Positions 26,584 to 36,098 are shown, counted from the first letter of the stretch. The stretch is 64,000 bases of DNA from Syntrophaceae bacterium UBA2251 (GCA_002347815.1 DDXV01000003.1:27501-91500), one strand, 5' to 3'. Notes: generated from the letters alone by a model not told the origin. Translations and numbers: made by a program.

Positions 26584-27267
26584 TCAATTCAGTAGGGCGA
26601 TCTTCCGTTTGAGAAGCCGCGCCAGGGCCGGATCGGCGACCCGTTCCAGGGCCATGCGGTAGTGCGTGAGCGCCTGGCGGGGATCGTTCTGGGCCTCGAA
26701 GACGCGTGCCAGATTTTGATGCGTCATCCCCGAAAACCCGTCACCGGCCTTGGAGCTCAAGGCGCGATCGAACGACTGCCGGGCCTGCGGGAGATTTCCC
26801 TTCGCCTCGTAGGCGCAGCCCAGGCCGTTCCAGGCCAGGGCGACGAGCGGGGAGTCCGCAGGCGCCTGCTTGATGAAGGCGTTGTAATGATCGATGGCGC
26901 GATCGAGCCGGCCCTGATCGTACGCATCACCCGCGAGGCGATAGCGGGCCAGCATAGCGCTTGAACTGCGGGGGTACTGGTCAATGATCTTCGCGTACGT
27001 CGCGAGGGTCTTTTCCCGGTTCGAAGGGGCGGAGAGCGCGGCCCGCATCGTCTCGTCCTCCGCCTTGAGGTAGAGGGCCGCGGCGGCGCGGCTGTTGCTC
27101 CATTCGTAAAGGACCCAGCCGCAGCCCAGGAGAACCACCACGCCGAGAACGACGGCGGCCTGGACGATCCGCGTCCGGTGGCGCTGCAGCATCGACAGGA
27201 CCTGGGCGAACTGGCTCTGCAGAATATCCGGCTGTTTGAGTTCTTTTTTGTTGACTTTCGTGGCCAT
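26584..27267 (-). CDS. Membrane-anchored TPR protein (YfgM-like topology)
   Basis: 227 residues from ATG 27267 (SD AGAGGGA); an upstream ATG at 27354 would run into the ybgC end and has no better support. A basic N-terminal tail, one membrane segment (about residues 38-58, AAVVLGVVVLLGCGWVLY) and four to five TPR-like helical pairs follow, giving a single-pass protein with a periplasmic TPR domain. This topology resembles YfgM/BamD-like scaffolds, but no specific role can be assigned. It lies between ybgC and iorA. Confidence 0.75.
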   Translation of the reverse strand: MATKVNKKELKQPDILQSQFAQVLSMLQRHRTRIVQAAVVLGVVVLLGCGWVLYEWSNSRAAAALYLKAEDETMRAALSAPSNREKTLATYAKIIDQYPRSSSAMLARYRLAGDAYDQGRLDRAIDHYNAFIKQAPADSPLVALAWNGLGCAYEAKGNLPQARQSFDRALSSKAGDGFSGMTHQNLARVFEAQNDPRQALTHYRMALERVADPALARLLKRKIALLN

Positions 27268-27304
27268 GGTCTTCCCTCTCTCTAGGATCCCGGACGGGAT
27301 AGAT

Positions 27305-27709
27305 TCAGCAAACGGTCCGCAAGCGCTCCACGAGGGGCGACGGCAGACGGACAACCCGGCCGCCGGTGTCCGTGCACGCGTGCACGGTGTAGCCCTCCAC
27401 CCGTCGTTCGGTCAGGGCCTCATCCCAGATCTGATAGGTGAATTTCAAGCTGGCCCGTTTGACGTAATCGATTGTCGTGAGGACCGCCAGGACCTGATCC
27501 AGCCGGGACGGCAGCAGGTAGTGGCAATAGACGCGCGTGACGGGCAGCGCGAACCCGAGCGGCGCGATGTCGGCATGGGCGATGCCCCGGGCGCGCATGA
27601 GTTCCGTCCGTCCGATCTCAAACCATTTGATGTAGTTGGCGTGATAGACGATCCCCATGGCATCCGTGTCCGCGTAGATCACGCGAATGTCAACCCGATG
27701 CGCGGTCAA
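27305..27709 (-). CDS. ybgC: YbgC/FadM-type acyl-CoA thioesterase
   Basis: Single hot-dog fold enzyme of 134 residues that hydrolyses acyl-CoA. The 4HBT signature YADTDAMGIVYHANYIKWFEIGR with its catalytic Asp (about residue 16) is intact. In many Gram-negatives ybgC accompanies tol-pal, but here it follows apgM, whose 3' end it overlaps by 20 bases. Substrate could be short or aryl acyl-CoA. Confidence 0.9.
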   Translation of the reverse strand: MTAHRVDIRVIYADTDAMGIVYHANYIKWFEIGRTELMRARGIAHADIAPLGFALPVTRVYCHYLLPSRLDQVLAVLTTIDYVKRASLKFTYQIWDEALTERRVEGYTVHACTDTGGRVVRLPSPLVERLRTVC

Positions 27710-28919
27710 TGAACCCCCTCCAGTCCCGGATGAACGCCTCCATGAGGATGTAACCGGGTGAAACCATCAGTCCATTCGCGCGCGCGGCCGTCTCGCCGTA
27801 GGCGTTACCCCGTCGTTGATTTTCCACGTCCAGGGAGGACAGGACAGCGAAGGGCGTGGGATCGGCCGCGTGGGTGCGGATGCGGATCGGCGTGGGATGA
27901 TCGCTCAGAACGAGCAGGCGAAACGGCCCTCCCCGTTCCAGTCCGTTCAGGACCGGCCCCACGATTCTCGCGTCGAAGTCCTCGATGGCCCGGATCTTTC
28001 CCGCCAGGTTGCCCTCATGCCCCATTTCGTCGGGCGCCTCGACGTGCAGGAAGACGAAGTCAAGCCCGTCCAGTATTTCAAGGGCCGTTCGCGCCTTGGC
28101 GTCATAATCGGTGTCGATATAGCCCGTTGCCCCCGGGACGCGAAAAACCTCGAGCCCGGCATAGACGCCCATGCCGTTCAGGAGGTCGACGGCGGAGATC
28201 ATCCCGCCGGAGATCCGGTATTTTTCCGTCAATTTCTCAATCTTCGGCGCCCTGCCCTGCCCCCAGAGCCAGATGGCGTTTGCGGGTCGACGGCCCTGTT
28301 GGCGCCTGTCGCGGTTGACGGGATGATCCCGGAGGATCCCCCGCGCCCTGTCCGCGATGGCGAGAATCGCCCCGGCCCCCTCGCCGGCGGGAACATGGCG
28401 GTCGATCGGCTGTCCGACGATGTCGTGGGGCGGCGTGGTGCGCATCGCCTCTTCGCCATTGCGCCAGACATAGAGATGACGGTAACTGACGCCCGGGAAA
28501 AAGTCTCGCTGACCGTCACTCAGCGCCTCGCCGAGGTCGCGGATGATCCGTCCGGCTTCCTCCGTCGAGATGTGACCGGCGGTGAAATCCTCCATGACGG
28601 GCGGGGCGTCATCGGAGAGGGTGACCAGGTTGCAGCGGAAGGCCACGTCGCGCGGTCCCAGGCTCACCCCCATGTTCGCCGCCTCTATGGCCCCGCGCCC
28701 GGTGTAGCATTCCCGGGGATCATAGCCGAGAACGGAGAGATTGGCGACGTCGCTTCCCGGGGTGAAGCCGTCGGGAATCGTATCGAGGAGTCCCAGCGTC
28801 CCCTCCGCGGCAACGCGATCCATGTGCGGCGTATGCGCCGCCTCGAGCGGGGTCCGGCCGTTCAGTTCGTCGAGCGGCTCGTCGGCCATGCCGTCGCCAA
28901 GCAACACTGCGTACTTCAT
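27690..28919 (-). CDS. apgM: Cofactor-independent phosphoglycerate mutase (archaeal type)
   Basis: Interconverts 3- and 2-phosphoglycerate without bisphosphoglycerate. At 409 residues it starts MKYAVLLGDGMADEP, with the metal-binding Asp, and has the nucleophilic Ser in GSDVANLSVLGYDP (about residue 56). C-terminal metal ligands are in DEMGHEGN and SDHPTPI. It belongs to the ApgM branch rather than GpmI. Some members act with hom in threonine synthesis (as homoserine kinase-like phosphotransferases), and hom is directly upstream, so a homoserine kinase role is an alternative worth noting. Confidence 0.88.
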   Translation of the reverse strand: MKYAVLLGDGMADEPLDELNGRTPLEAAHTPHMDRVAAEGTLGLLDTIPDGFTPGSDVANLSVLGYDPRECYTGRGAIEAANMGVSLGPRDVAFRCNLVTLSDDAPPVMEDFTAGHISTEEAGRIIRDLGEALSDGQRDFFPGVSYRHLYVWRNGEEAMRTTPPHDIVGQPIDRHVPAGEGAGAILAIADRARGILRDHPVNRDRRQQGRRPANAIWLWGQGRAPKIEKLTEKYRISGGMISAVDLLNGMGVYAGLEVFRVPGATGYIDTDYDAKARTALEILDGLDFVFLHVEAPDEMGHEGNLAGKIRAIEDFDARIVGPVLNGLERGGPFRLLVLSDHPTPIRIRTHAADPTPFAVLSSLDVENQRRGNAYGETAARANGLMVSPGYILMEAFIRDWRGFIDRASG

Positions 28920-28952
28920 ACGTATCGACCGTCCCGCCGGCCAGGGCCGTTC

Positions 28953-30263
28953 CTAAAGGCTCTCATCCTCGATGCGGCACAGCTGCGTCTTTCCCATGAC
29001 GACGTCCAGGCGGTCGATCTCCCGCAGGGCCGCCTGGACATCGGCCTCGCGCGCCTTATAGGTCGTCATGACAACCGGCACGGCGCCGTCGCGCTTCCGC
29101 CCCTTCTGAATGACCGCCGCGATGCTGATGTCCTTCTGTCCGAGAATCCCCGATATCTTTGAAAGGACGCCGGGACGATCCACCGCCGAGAAGCGGAAGT
29201 AATAATTCGTTTTGAGTTCGGCCATCGGAAGGATCACGATATCGGGCATCGACGCCTCATGAAGCGCACGGCTCGGCACACGGCAGGAGATGCCCTTCAG
29301 GATGTCCCGCGCGATATCCATCAAATCGCTGACCACGGCGCTGGCGGTCGGCATCATGCCCGAACCCTGCCCGTAGAGAAAGACCGAATCCGCGGCGTCG
29401 CCGATGATGTGGAAGGCGTTGAAGTTGCTGTTCACGCTCGCGAGGAGGTGGTTGAAGGGAATCATCGTAGGATGGATGCGCGCCTCAATGCCGCCTTCCC
29501 TCTCGACGGCGATGGCCAAAAGCTTGATCCGATAGCCCAATTCCCGGGCCAGATCGATGTCCTGCGGCGTCAGATGGGAGATGCCTTCCCGGTAGATGTC
29601 CTCCAGACGGACGCGACGGCCGTACGCCAGCGAGAGGACAATCGCCAGCTTATGCGCCGTGTCGATCCCTTCCACGTCATAGGTCGGGTCCGCTTCGGCA
29701 TGACCCAGGGCCTGCGCCTGCTTCAGGACCGTGGCGAAGGGTTCGCCCTCGTCGGTCATCTTGCTCAGGATGAAGTTGGAGGTCCCGTTCATGATCGCGA
29801 AGATCGACCGGATGTGGTTGCCGCCCAGGGCTTCGCGAAGCGTTTTGACGACGGGGATCGTCCCGCCGACGCTGGCCTCGAAGCCGATGTTCACCCCGCG
29901 GGCCTCGGCCTCGCGGAAGATGTCGTTCCCGTGGGTCGCCAGCAGGGCCTTGTTCGCCGTGACGACATGCTTGCCGCTGGACAGGGCGCTGAGGATCAGT
30001 GTCCGGGCCGGTTCGAACCCTCCCATCAGTTCGATGACGATATCGATGTCCGGATCCGCGATCAGATCCTCCGCCCGTCGGGTCAGAAGCCCGGGCTCGA
30101 TCGCCACCGGTCGGGGGGTGACGATGTCCAGATCCGCGATTTTCTTGAGTGTAAGCCGGGCGCCGAGACGCGCCTCGAGGACATCGCGATTCTCCTGCAG
30201 GAGCTTGACAACGCCCGTTCCGACGGTTCCGAAACCCATTAATCCCAGCCCGATGGTTCGCAT
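28953..30263 (-). CDS. hom: Homoserine dehydrogenase with C-terminal ACT domain
   Basis: Reduces aspartate semialdehyde to homoserine, a branch point to Thr and Met. At 436 residues it has an N-terminal Rossmann domain (GLMGFGTVGTGVV), the catalytic domain with the GGTIPVVKTLRE and GTSNFIL motifs, and a C-terminal ACT domain (about 355-430, RPGVLSKISGIL) that gives amino-acid feedback control. It has a good promoter at 30291-30318 and heads hom-apgM-ybgC-TPR-iorAB. Confidence 0.96.
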   Translation of the reverse strand: MRTIGLGLMGFGTVGTGVVKLLQENRDVLEARLGARLTLKKIADLDIVTPRPVAIEPGLLTRRAEDLIADPDIDIVIELMGGFEPARTLILSALSSGKHVVTANKALLATHGNDIFREAEARGVNIGFEASVGGTIPVVKTLREALGGNHIRSIFAIMNGTSNFILSKMTDEGEPFATVLKQAQALGHAEADPTYDVEGIDTAHKLAIVLSLAYGRRVRLEDIYREGISHLTPQDIDLARELGYRIKLLAIAVEREGGIEARIHPTMIPFNHLLASVNSNFNAFHIIGDAADSVFLYGQGSGMMPTASAVVSDLMDIARDILKGISCRVPSRALHEASMPDIVILPMAELKTNYYFRFSAVDRPGVLSKISGILGQKDISIAAVIQKGRKRDGAVPVVMTTYKAREADVQAALREIDRLDVVMGKTQLCRIEDESL

Positions 30264-30290
30264 GATCCTCGTTCCTCCAGCGGCGGAGCT

Positions 30291-30318
30291 TCTATATCAG
30301 TTTTCGCCGATTTGTCAA
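30291..30318 (-). promoter_or_regulatory. Sigma70-type promoter of the hom operon
   Basis: On the minus strand TTGACA (30318-30313), 16 bases, TATAGA (30296-30291), 28 bases before the hom start. It lies between the recG stop and hom, so hom is not dependent on recG transcription. Confidence 0.75.
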
Positions 30319-30334
30319 AGCGAATTCCGGATGT

Positions 30335-32626
30335 TCACGCGGTCCGGGCGAGTTGAAGCCGACCTTCCCAGCGGCGGAAGAGCACCCGACGCAGCGCCCC
30401 GTGCCGGGGATGCGTCAGCGTGGGATCTTCGCTCACGACCCGGAAGGCCTCCTCCTTCGCCGCTTGAAGGATGTCCATGTCCCGGACGAGGTGGGCCACG
30501 CGAAAATCAGGGATGCCGGACTGGCGCGTTCCCATGAATTCACCCGGTCCCCGGATGGCAAGGTCCTCTTCCGCGATGCGAAATCCGTCGTTCGATTCCG
30601 CCATGATCCGCAGGCGTCGCCGCGCCGTCAACGTCGCACCCTTTCCGACCATGAGCAGGCAGGCGGAGGCGATCTCGCTGCGGCCGACGCGCCCGCGCAA
30701 CTGGTGCAGTTGGGAAAGGCCGAAGCGCTCCGCGTGTTCGATCACCATCAGAGAGGCCCGCGGTACGTCGATGCCCACCTCGATGACCGACGTCGCCACC
30801 AGGATTTGAATCTCCCCCTCGGAAAATCGTTCCATGACGCCGCCCTTCTCCGTCCCGGTCATACGGCCGTGGATGAGTCCGACCGCGCAGTCCGGAAAGA
30901 CTTCCGCCTTCAAATGATCGGCCATTCGCGAGGCATCCTTCAAATCCAGGACTTCCGATTCCTCGACCAGGGGATAGACGATGAACACCTGGCGGCCCTG
31001 TTCGACCTCCTGACGGATGGCCCGGTAGGCCGAGGATCTCTGCCCCTCCGTCAAGACGCGGGTGAGGATCGGTTTCTTCCCGGGCGGCAGCCCGTCGATG
31101 ATCGACACGTCGAGGTCCCCGTAAAGCGTCATGGCCAGGGTGCGGGGGATCGGCGTGGCGGTCATGACCAGGACATGCGGATGGCGGCCCTTGCCCCGGA
31201 GGGAACCACGCTGAAGGACGCCGAAGCGATGCTGCTCGTCGATCACGATGAGGCCCAGCCGATGAAAGGATACGGAGGCCTGGATCAAGGCCTGGGTCCC
31301 GACAGCGACCGGAATCGCGCCCCGCTGCATCCCGCCGTATACCGACTGCCTTTCCCGTGCCGTCAGAGAACCGGTCAGGAGTTCAGCCTCGATACCCAGG
31401 GGCTGCAGCCAGCGCCGGATGGTCCGGTGGTGCTGCGCGGCAAGCACCTCCGTCGGCGCCATGAGCGCCGCCTGAAACCCGTTTTGACAGGCCGTGACCA
31501 GGGCCGCCAGTGCGACCACCGTCTTGCCGCTGCCGACATCGCCCTGCAGAAGACGGTTCATCGGGGATGAACGGTCAAGGTCGTGGGCGATTTCGGACCA
31601 GACGCGTTCCTGGGCGGGGGTCATCCGGAACGGAAGCGCCTCGAAAAAACGCTTTAGCATCGGTCCGCGCGTATCGAGGGGACAACCCGGCTCCGTGACG
31701 TTTTCGCGGTAGCGGAGGGCCATGCCGAGCTGAAAAAAGAAGAACTCGTCGAAAACGATGCGCCGCCGTGCCGCGGAGCGCATCCCGTTCAGGTCGTCCA
31801 TCTCCTCGTCGTGATCGGGGAAATGGACACGTCGGACGGCCTCCGGCATGTCCATGAGGCGCTGACGCCGGCAGACGGGCGCCGGTATGGGGCTCACCAG
31901 ATCGTCCGCGTGCGACACCACGAGGCCCCCCATGATGCGGCGGATCGTTTTCTGTGGCAGGCCTTCCGTCTCCGAGTAGACGGGAACGATGCGACTGAAG
32001 GGGAGCCGGTCTTTTTCATCGTCCCCATCGAGGGTTTCGAAGTCCGGATGGATCATCTCCAGACCCGAAGAAACCGAGCGGACATCCCCCGTCAGGATGA
32101 CCGTCACACCGACCCGGAAAATCCCGTGCAGATAGGCAAACCGTCCGCGGATCCAGCGGACGGTCATCGTTCCGCTGTCGTCCTTGAGCGTCACCTCGAA
32201 TTGATGGCGATATCCGCGGGACGTCAGACCGCTCCAGACGACCTTTCCGACCACGGTTTCCCGCCTTCCCGCCACAATCCGTCCCAGCGGTTTCAGGTTC
32301 CGGCGGTCTTCATAACGGCGCGGGAGAAAGTAGAGGAGGTCCTCGATGGTAGTCAGATCCTTCCGTGCCAGTCGTTCCGCCATCTTCGGACCAACTCCCT
32401 TGAGGAAGCGAACCGGCTGATCGAGACGAGCGAAGCGGCGCATGAGCGCCGCTTCGGGAGGTCCCCCCTCGGGTTCGGGCCGGGGAGACGGCGGCGTAAC
32501 GCTTTTCTGGAGACGATTCGGACGGTCGGACATGCGCGATGCCTGATTTAGTTCAATAATATCCGCAATTAGGATGACGGAATGGTTATCAGAAATCGCC
32601 GCTTGCCGCAAGGAATGATTTGACAT
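30335..32626 (-). CDS. recG: ATP-dependent DNA helicase RecG
   Basis: Branch-migration helicase that remodels stalled forks and Holliday junctions. At 763 residues it has the wedge domain (FLKGVGPKMAERLARKDLTTIEDLLYFLPRRYEDR, then an OB fold), helicase motifs GDVGSGKT and DEQHRFG, TATPIPRT, and a C-terminal domain ending with TRQSGIPDF and beyond. The ATG at 32626 is chosen because GGAGG stands 6 bases upstream; it gives about 75 residues before the wedge domain. A shorter start (about 32533) lacks a good SD. Confidence 0.95.
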   Translation of the reverse strand: MSNHSLRQAAISDNHSVILIADIIELNQASRMSDRPNRLQKSVTPPSPRPEPEGGPPEAALMRRFARLDQPVRFLKGVGPKMAERLARKDLTTIEDLLYFLPRRYEDRRNLKPLGRIVAGRRETVVGKVVWSGLTSRGYRHQFEVTLKDDSGTMTVRWIRGRFAYLHGIFRVGVTVILTGDVRSVSSGLEMIHPDFETLDGDDEKDRLPFSRIVPVYSETEGLPQKTIRRIMGGLVVSHADDLVSPIPAPVCRRQRLMDMPEAVRRVHFPDHDEEMDDLNGMRSAARRRIVFDEFFFFQLGMALRYRENVTEPGCPLDTRGPMLKRFFEALPFRMTPAQERVWSEIAHDLDRSSPMNRLLQGDVGSGKTVVALAALVTACQNGFQAALMAPTEVLAAQHHRTIRRWLQPLGIEAELLTGSLTARERQSVYGGMQRGAIPVAVGTQALIQASVSFHRLGLIVIDEQHRFGVLQRGSLRGKGRHPHVLVMTATPIPRTLAMTLYGDLDVSIIDGLPPGKKPILTRVLTEGQRSSAYRAIRQEVEQGRQVFIVYPLVEESEVLDLKDASRMADHLKAEVFPDCAVGLIHGRMTGTEKGGVMERFSEGEIQILVATSVIEVGIDVPRASLMVIEHAERFGLSQLHQLRGRVGRSEIASACLLMVGKGATLTARRRLRIMAESNDGFRIAEEDLAIRGPGEFMGTRQSGIPDFRVAHLVRDMDILQAAKEEAFRVVSEDPTLTHPRHGALRRVLFRRWEGRLQLARTA

Positions 32627-32705
32627 TCGTTCCTCCGTGGGTTAAGCAGACCCATCGATTTGCGCCGGAGTGGCGCGACTTTCATCCTTATTTCTCGGAG
32701 ATCAC

Positions 32706-33758
32706 ATGCAGGACAATGCGTCGTACAAGGCGGCAGGGGTCGATATCGACGAGGCGAATCGCTTTGTAGAGCGCCTCAAACCCCTCGTGAAGACGACCTT
32801 CCGCAGGGAAGTGATGAGCGGAATCGGCGGTTTTGGCGGCCTGTTCCACCTCGACCCGGAAAAGTATCGCGATCCCGTGCTCGTTTCGTCCACGGACGGC
32901 GTGGGAACGAAGCTCAAAATCGCCCAGGAGATGAACCGGCATGATACCATCGGCATCGACCTGGTCGCCATGTCCGTCAATGACATCGTTGTTCAGGGCG
33001 CCGAACCCCTCTTCTTCCTGGATTATCTCTCCCTGGGAAAAATCGATGTCGGCCGCTGTCTGGAAATCCTGGACGGCATCGTCCGAGGCTGCCAGGACGC
33101 CGGCTGCGCCCTGATCGGCGGCGAAACGGCCGAAATGCCGGGATTCTATCGCGACGATGAATACGATCTGGCCGGTTTCTGCGTCGGGATCGTCGACGCC
33201 GACCGACTGCTGGACGGTTCGGCCATCCGCGTCGGAGACCGGATTATCGGTCTGGCCTCGAGCGGCCTGCACAGCAACGGCTTTTCCCTGGCCCGTCATG
33301 TCCTGTTCGAGCGGGGAGGCTATCGCCTGGGCGATCGTCTGGAGGCCTTCGAGCACGCCATCGGCGACGAGCTCCTGGCTCCGACACGGATCTATGTGCG
33401 GACGGTGTTGAACCTCATCAAGAACTTCACGGTCAAGGGCATCGTCCATATCACCGGAGGCGGTTTTATCGACAACATCCCGCGGATCATCCCCGCCGCC
33501 TCGCGCGTCATCATTCAGAAGGGCGCCTGGCCGGTTCACCCGGTTTTTTCGGCGATCCAGAAAATCGGAAACATCGTGGACGACGAGATGTACCGCGTGT
33601 TCAACATGGGCATCGGCATGATGCTGGTGGTTCCGGAGAAGGAAAGCGGGGAAATCCTCGAACGGCTGGAACGGCTGGGAGAGAAAGCTTACCTTATCGG
33701 ACAGATCGATAAGCGGGATCCGGAGCAGCCCTCCGTCGTCCTGCTCCCGCCGGCCTGA
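32706..33758 (+). CDS. purM: Phosphoribosylformylglycinamidine cyclo-ligase (AIR synthetase)
   Basis: Fifth step of purine synthesis: FGAM + ATP to AIR. At 350 residues from ATG 32706 (SD GGAG at 32697-32700, spacing 5) it is a complete PurM: SSTDGVGTKLKIAQE, DCGAL-like segment in CALIGGETAEMPGFY, SSGLHSNGFSLAR, HITGGGFIDNIPR and the C-terminal MFNIGIGM-type motif. purN follows at 33792. A longer reading frame from 32670 is less likely because it lacks an SD and the usual N-terminus. Confidence 0.97.
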   Translation: MQDNASYKAAGVDIDEANRFVERLKPLVKTTFRREVMSGIGGFGGLFHLDPEKYRDPVLVSSTDGVGTKLKIAQEMNRHDTIGIDLVAMSVNDIVVQGAEPLFFLDYLSLGKIDVGRCLEILDGIVRGCQDAGCALIGGETAEMPGFYRDDEYDLAGFCVGIVDADRLLDGSAIRVGDRIIGLASSGLHSNGFSLARHVLFERGGYRLGDRLEAFEHAIGDELLAPTRIYVRTVLNLIKNFTVKGIVHITGGGFIDNIPRIIPAASRVIIQKGAWPVHPVFSAIQKIGNIVDDEMYRVFNMGIGMMLVVPEKESGEILERLERLGEKAYLIGQIDKRDPEQPSVVLLPPA

Positions 33759-33791
33759 TCCCCGAATGCCTGCCCCCCTGGAGTCCCTCGC

Positions 33792-34484
33792 ATGAAAAGA
33801 CGGATCATCACGCTGGGTGTCCTGGTTTCCGGAAACGGATCCAACCTCCAGGCCATCATCGACCGCATCGAGGCACGGACCCTCGATGCCCGCATTGCCG
33901 TCGTGATCAGCAACGATCCCGGGGCGTTCGCGCTCGAACGGGCGGCACGCCGCGGTATTCCCGTCGTCAAGGTCCCGTCAGGGGCTTATCCGTCGCGGGA
34001 AGCGGCGGACGCCGCCATGGTCGAGGTCCTGAACGAATGCGGCGTGGAACTCGTCGTCCTGGCCGGCTTCATGCGCCTCCTTTCGGAGGCATTCCTCCGG
34101 GCCTTTCCGATGCGGATCATCAACATCCACCCTGCGCTGCTTCCGGCGTTTCCCGGTGTGCACAGCCAGCAACAGGCCGCGGATTACGGCGTGAAATTCT
34201 CGGGCTGCACGGTGCATTTTGTCGATCAGGGCGTCGATACCGGTCCCATCATTGTCCAGGCCGTGGTTCCGGTCGAGGAGGCCGATACGGAGGCCACCCT
34301 CGGCGCCCGGATTCTCGAGGAGGAACACCGCATCTTTCCCCAAGCCATCCAGTGGTATGCGGAGGGGCGTTTGCGCGTCGAAGGGCGCAAGGTCTTACTC
34401 GAAGCGGGCCGCACCTGCGGCCGGGTTGCCCTACATCAACCGGCCCTCGAAGCGGGACCCGGTGCCTTCGGGAAGGAGGAATGA
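33792..34484 (+). CDS. purN: Phosphoribosylglycinamide formyltransferase
   Basis: Third purine step: transfers formyl from 10-formyl-THF to GAR. It begins LGVLVSGNGSNLQAII and has the Asn/His/Asp catalytic set in INIHPALLPAFPG and FVDQGVDTGPIIVQA. At 230 residues it is a little longer than the usual ~210, the extra residues being a C-terminal tail. purM is 33 bases upstream and pfk starts 3 bases downstream, so the three are probably one operon. Confidence 0.96.
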   Translation: MKRRIITLGVLVSGNGSNLQAIIDRIEARTLDARIAVVISNDPGAFALERAARRGIPVVKVPSGAYPSREAADAAMVEVLNECGVELVVLAGFMRLLSEAFLRAFPMRIINIHPALLPAFPGVHSQQQAADYGVKFSGCTVHFVDQGVDTGPIIVQAVVPVEEADTEATLGARILEEEHRIFPQAIQWYAEGRLRVEGRKVLLEAGRTCGRVALHQPALEAGPGAFGKEE

Positions 34485-34487
34485 CCC

Positions 34488-35801
34488 ATGATGAATCATC
34501 CCCCCTATGATTTCACGATTCAGTCGCTGGGGGAATGCGCCACGGACTCCCCCTTGAACGTCAGCTTTTTCACGTCCGACCGCAAACGGGTCCTGTTCGA
34601 TCACTTCCTGCATGATCACGACGATCTTCGTAAAGAACAGGACACCGCCCCCCTGTCCGTCGAACTCGCGGGTCCGCGCGACAAGATCTTCTTCGAACCG
34701 ATTCAGGCCAAGGCGGCGATCGTCACCTGCGGCGGATTGTGCCCGGGAATCAACGACGTCATCCGCGCCATCGTCATGGAGCTGTACCATCGCTACGAAG
34801 TCAGGAACATCATCGGCATCCGCTACGGATTCCGCGGCCTGATTCCCCGTTTCGGTTACGAACTGATGGAGCTGCATCCCGACACCGTGGAGAACATCCA
34901 CGGCGTCGGGGGGAGCCTCCTTTCGTCCTCCCGGGGGCGGCAGGATATCGTGGAGATGGTCAACGCCCTCAAACGGATGAACATCGATATCCTCTTCTGC
35001 ATCGGCGGGGACGGCACCATGCGTGCGGCGGAGGCGCTCACCGACGAGACCACGCGTCGCAGGCTCAACATCAGCGTGATCGGGATCCCCAAGACCATCG
35101 ACAACGATCTGACCCTCATTCAGAAGACCTTCGGCTACGACACGGCCATTTCCGAGGCCGTCAACGCGATCCGCTGCGCCCACGTGGAGGCGAAAGGCGC
35201 CCCCATGGGCATCGGCCTCGTGAAGATCATGGGTCGTCAATCGGGCCAGATCGCGGCCGGGTCCGCCCTGGCCCAAAATGACGTCAATTTCGTTCTCGTT
35301 CCCGAGGTCCCGTTCGACCTCGAGGGCGAGAAAGGGTTTCTGGCCGCGCTGGAAAAACGCTTGCGGCATCGACATCACGCGGTCATTCTCGTCGCGGAAG
35401 GCGCGGGACAGGAGCACATCGAGCCGGGTAAAAACGCGGTAGATACCGACGCCTCCGGCAATCCCCGCCTGAAGGACATCGGATTCTTTCTGAAGACCCG
35501 GATCGAGGAGCACTTCTCCCGGCTGAATATCGAGGTCAACCTGAAGTATATCGACCCCAGCTACATGATCCGGAGCGTCACCGCCAACGCCAGCGACAGC
35601 ATCTACTGCAGCGCATTGGGACAGTACGCGGTCCATGCCGGCATGGCCGGAAAAACGGGGATGCTGGTCGGGTTGATGCAGGACGAATACGTCCACTTGC
35701 CACTGAAGATGGTTTCCTCCAAAGCCAGGCTCGATCCGCAGGGTACGATCTGGATGCGCGTCCTCGAATCGACGGGCCAGCCTCCGATCCTAAAAAATTG
35801 A
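34488..35801 (+). CDS. 6-phosphofructokinase of the long (plant/TP0108-like) group
   Basis: Phosphorylates fructose 6-phosphate. At 437 residues it is longer than E. coli PfkA (about 320). Active-site segments are GGLCPGINDVIRAIV, GGDGTMRAA (about residue 172), PKTIDNDL (about 200) and MGRQSGQIA. The donor cannot be settled by eye: Gly in GGDGT is the ATP-type residue, while Lys in PKTIDND is usual in PPi enzymes; the mixed pair occurs in the long group. The start lies 3 bases after purN, with AAGGAGG upstream. Confidence 0.88.
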   Translation: MMNHPPYDFTIQSLGECATDSPLNVSFFTSDRKRVLFDHFLHDHDDLRKEQDTAPLSVELAGPRDKIFFEPIQAKAAIVTCGGLCPGINDVIRAIVMELYHRYEVRNIIGIRYGFRGLIPRFGYELMELHPDTVENIHGVGGSLLSSSRGRQDIVEMVNALKRMNIDILFCIGGDGTMRAAEALTDETTRRRLNISVIGIPKTIDNDLTLIQKTFGYDTAISEAVNAIRCAHVEAKGAPMGIGLVKIMGRQSGQIAAGSALAQNDVNFVLVPEVPFDLEGEKGFLAALEKRLRHRHHAVILVAEGAGQEHIEPGKNAVDTDASGNPRLKDIGFFLKTRIEEHFSRLNIEVNLKYIDPSYMIRSVTANASDSIYCSALGQYAVHAGMAGKTGMLVGLMQDEYVHLPLKMVSSKARLDPQGTIWMRVLESTGQPPILKN

Positions 35802-35839
35802 CCGCGTCGACCGGCGATCGAATGATCGCAAAAAAATGC

Positions 35840-35868
35840 TTGCAATAACGGCGGGAATGCTTTAGGTA
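35840..35868 (+). promoter_or_regulatory. Probable promoter of rpmB
   Basis: TTGCAA (35840-35845), 17 bases, TAGGTA (35863-35868). The same spacing and -10 as the tRNA-Val promoter at 3684. It lies 33 bases before the rpmB ATG. Confidence 0.5.
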
Positions 35869-35900
35869 TCGCCCACAGTTTGGTCAGGGGGAGTGTAAAA

Positions 35901-36098
35901 ATGTCAAGAATGTGTGAAGTTTGCGGAAAAGGACCGGCGTTCGGTCACAATGTGAGTCACGCCAACAACAAAACCAAGAAGGTCTGGTATCCCAATTTGC
36001 AGCGCATGCGGTGCATCGATCAGAAGACGGGCGCCATCAAGCGCGTCCGCGTCTGTACCCGCTGCCTGCGTTCCGGATTCGTGAAGAAGGCTCTGTAG
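35901..36098 (+). CDS. rpmB: 50S ribosomal protein L28, zinc-binding (C+) form
   Basis: 65-residue ribosomal protein. ATG 35901 follows a GGGGGAG SD. The protein opens with CEVCGKGPAFGHNVSHANN and ends KKAL. Two CXXC pairs (residues 5/8 and 52/55) mark the C+ zinc-ribbon version. It stands alone, with its own promoter and a strong hairpin downstream. The reading frame can be extended to 35880, but the SD favours 35901. Confidence 0.96.
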   Translation: MSRMCEVCGKGPAFGHNVSHANNKTKKVWYPNLQRMRCIDQKTGAIKRVRVCTRCLRSGFVKKAL

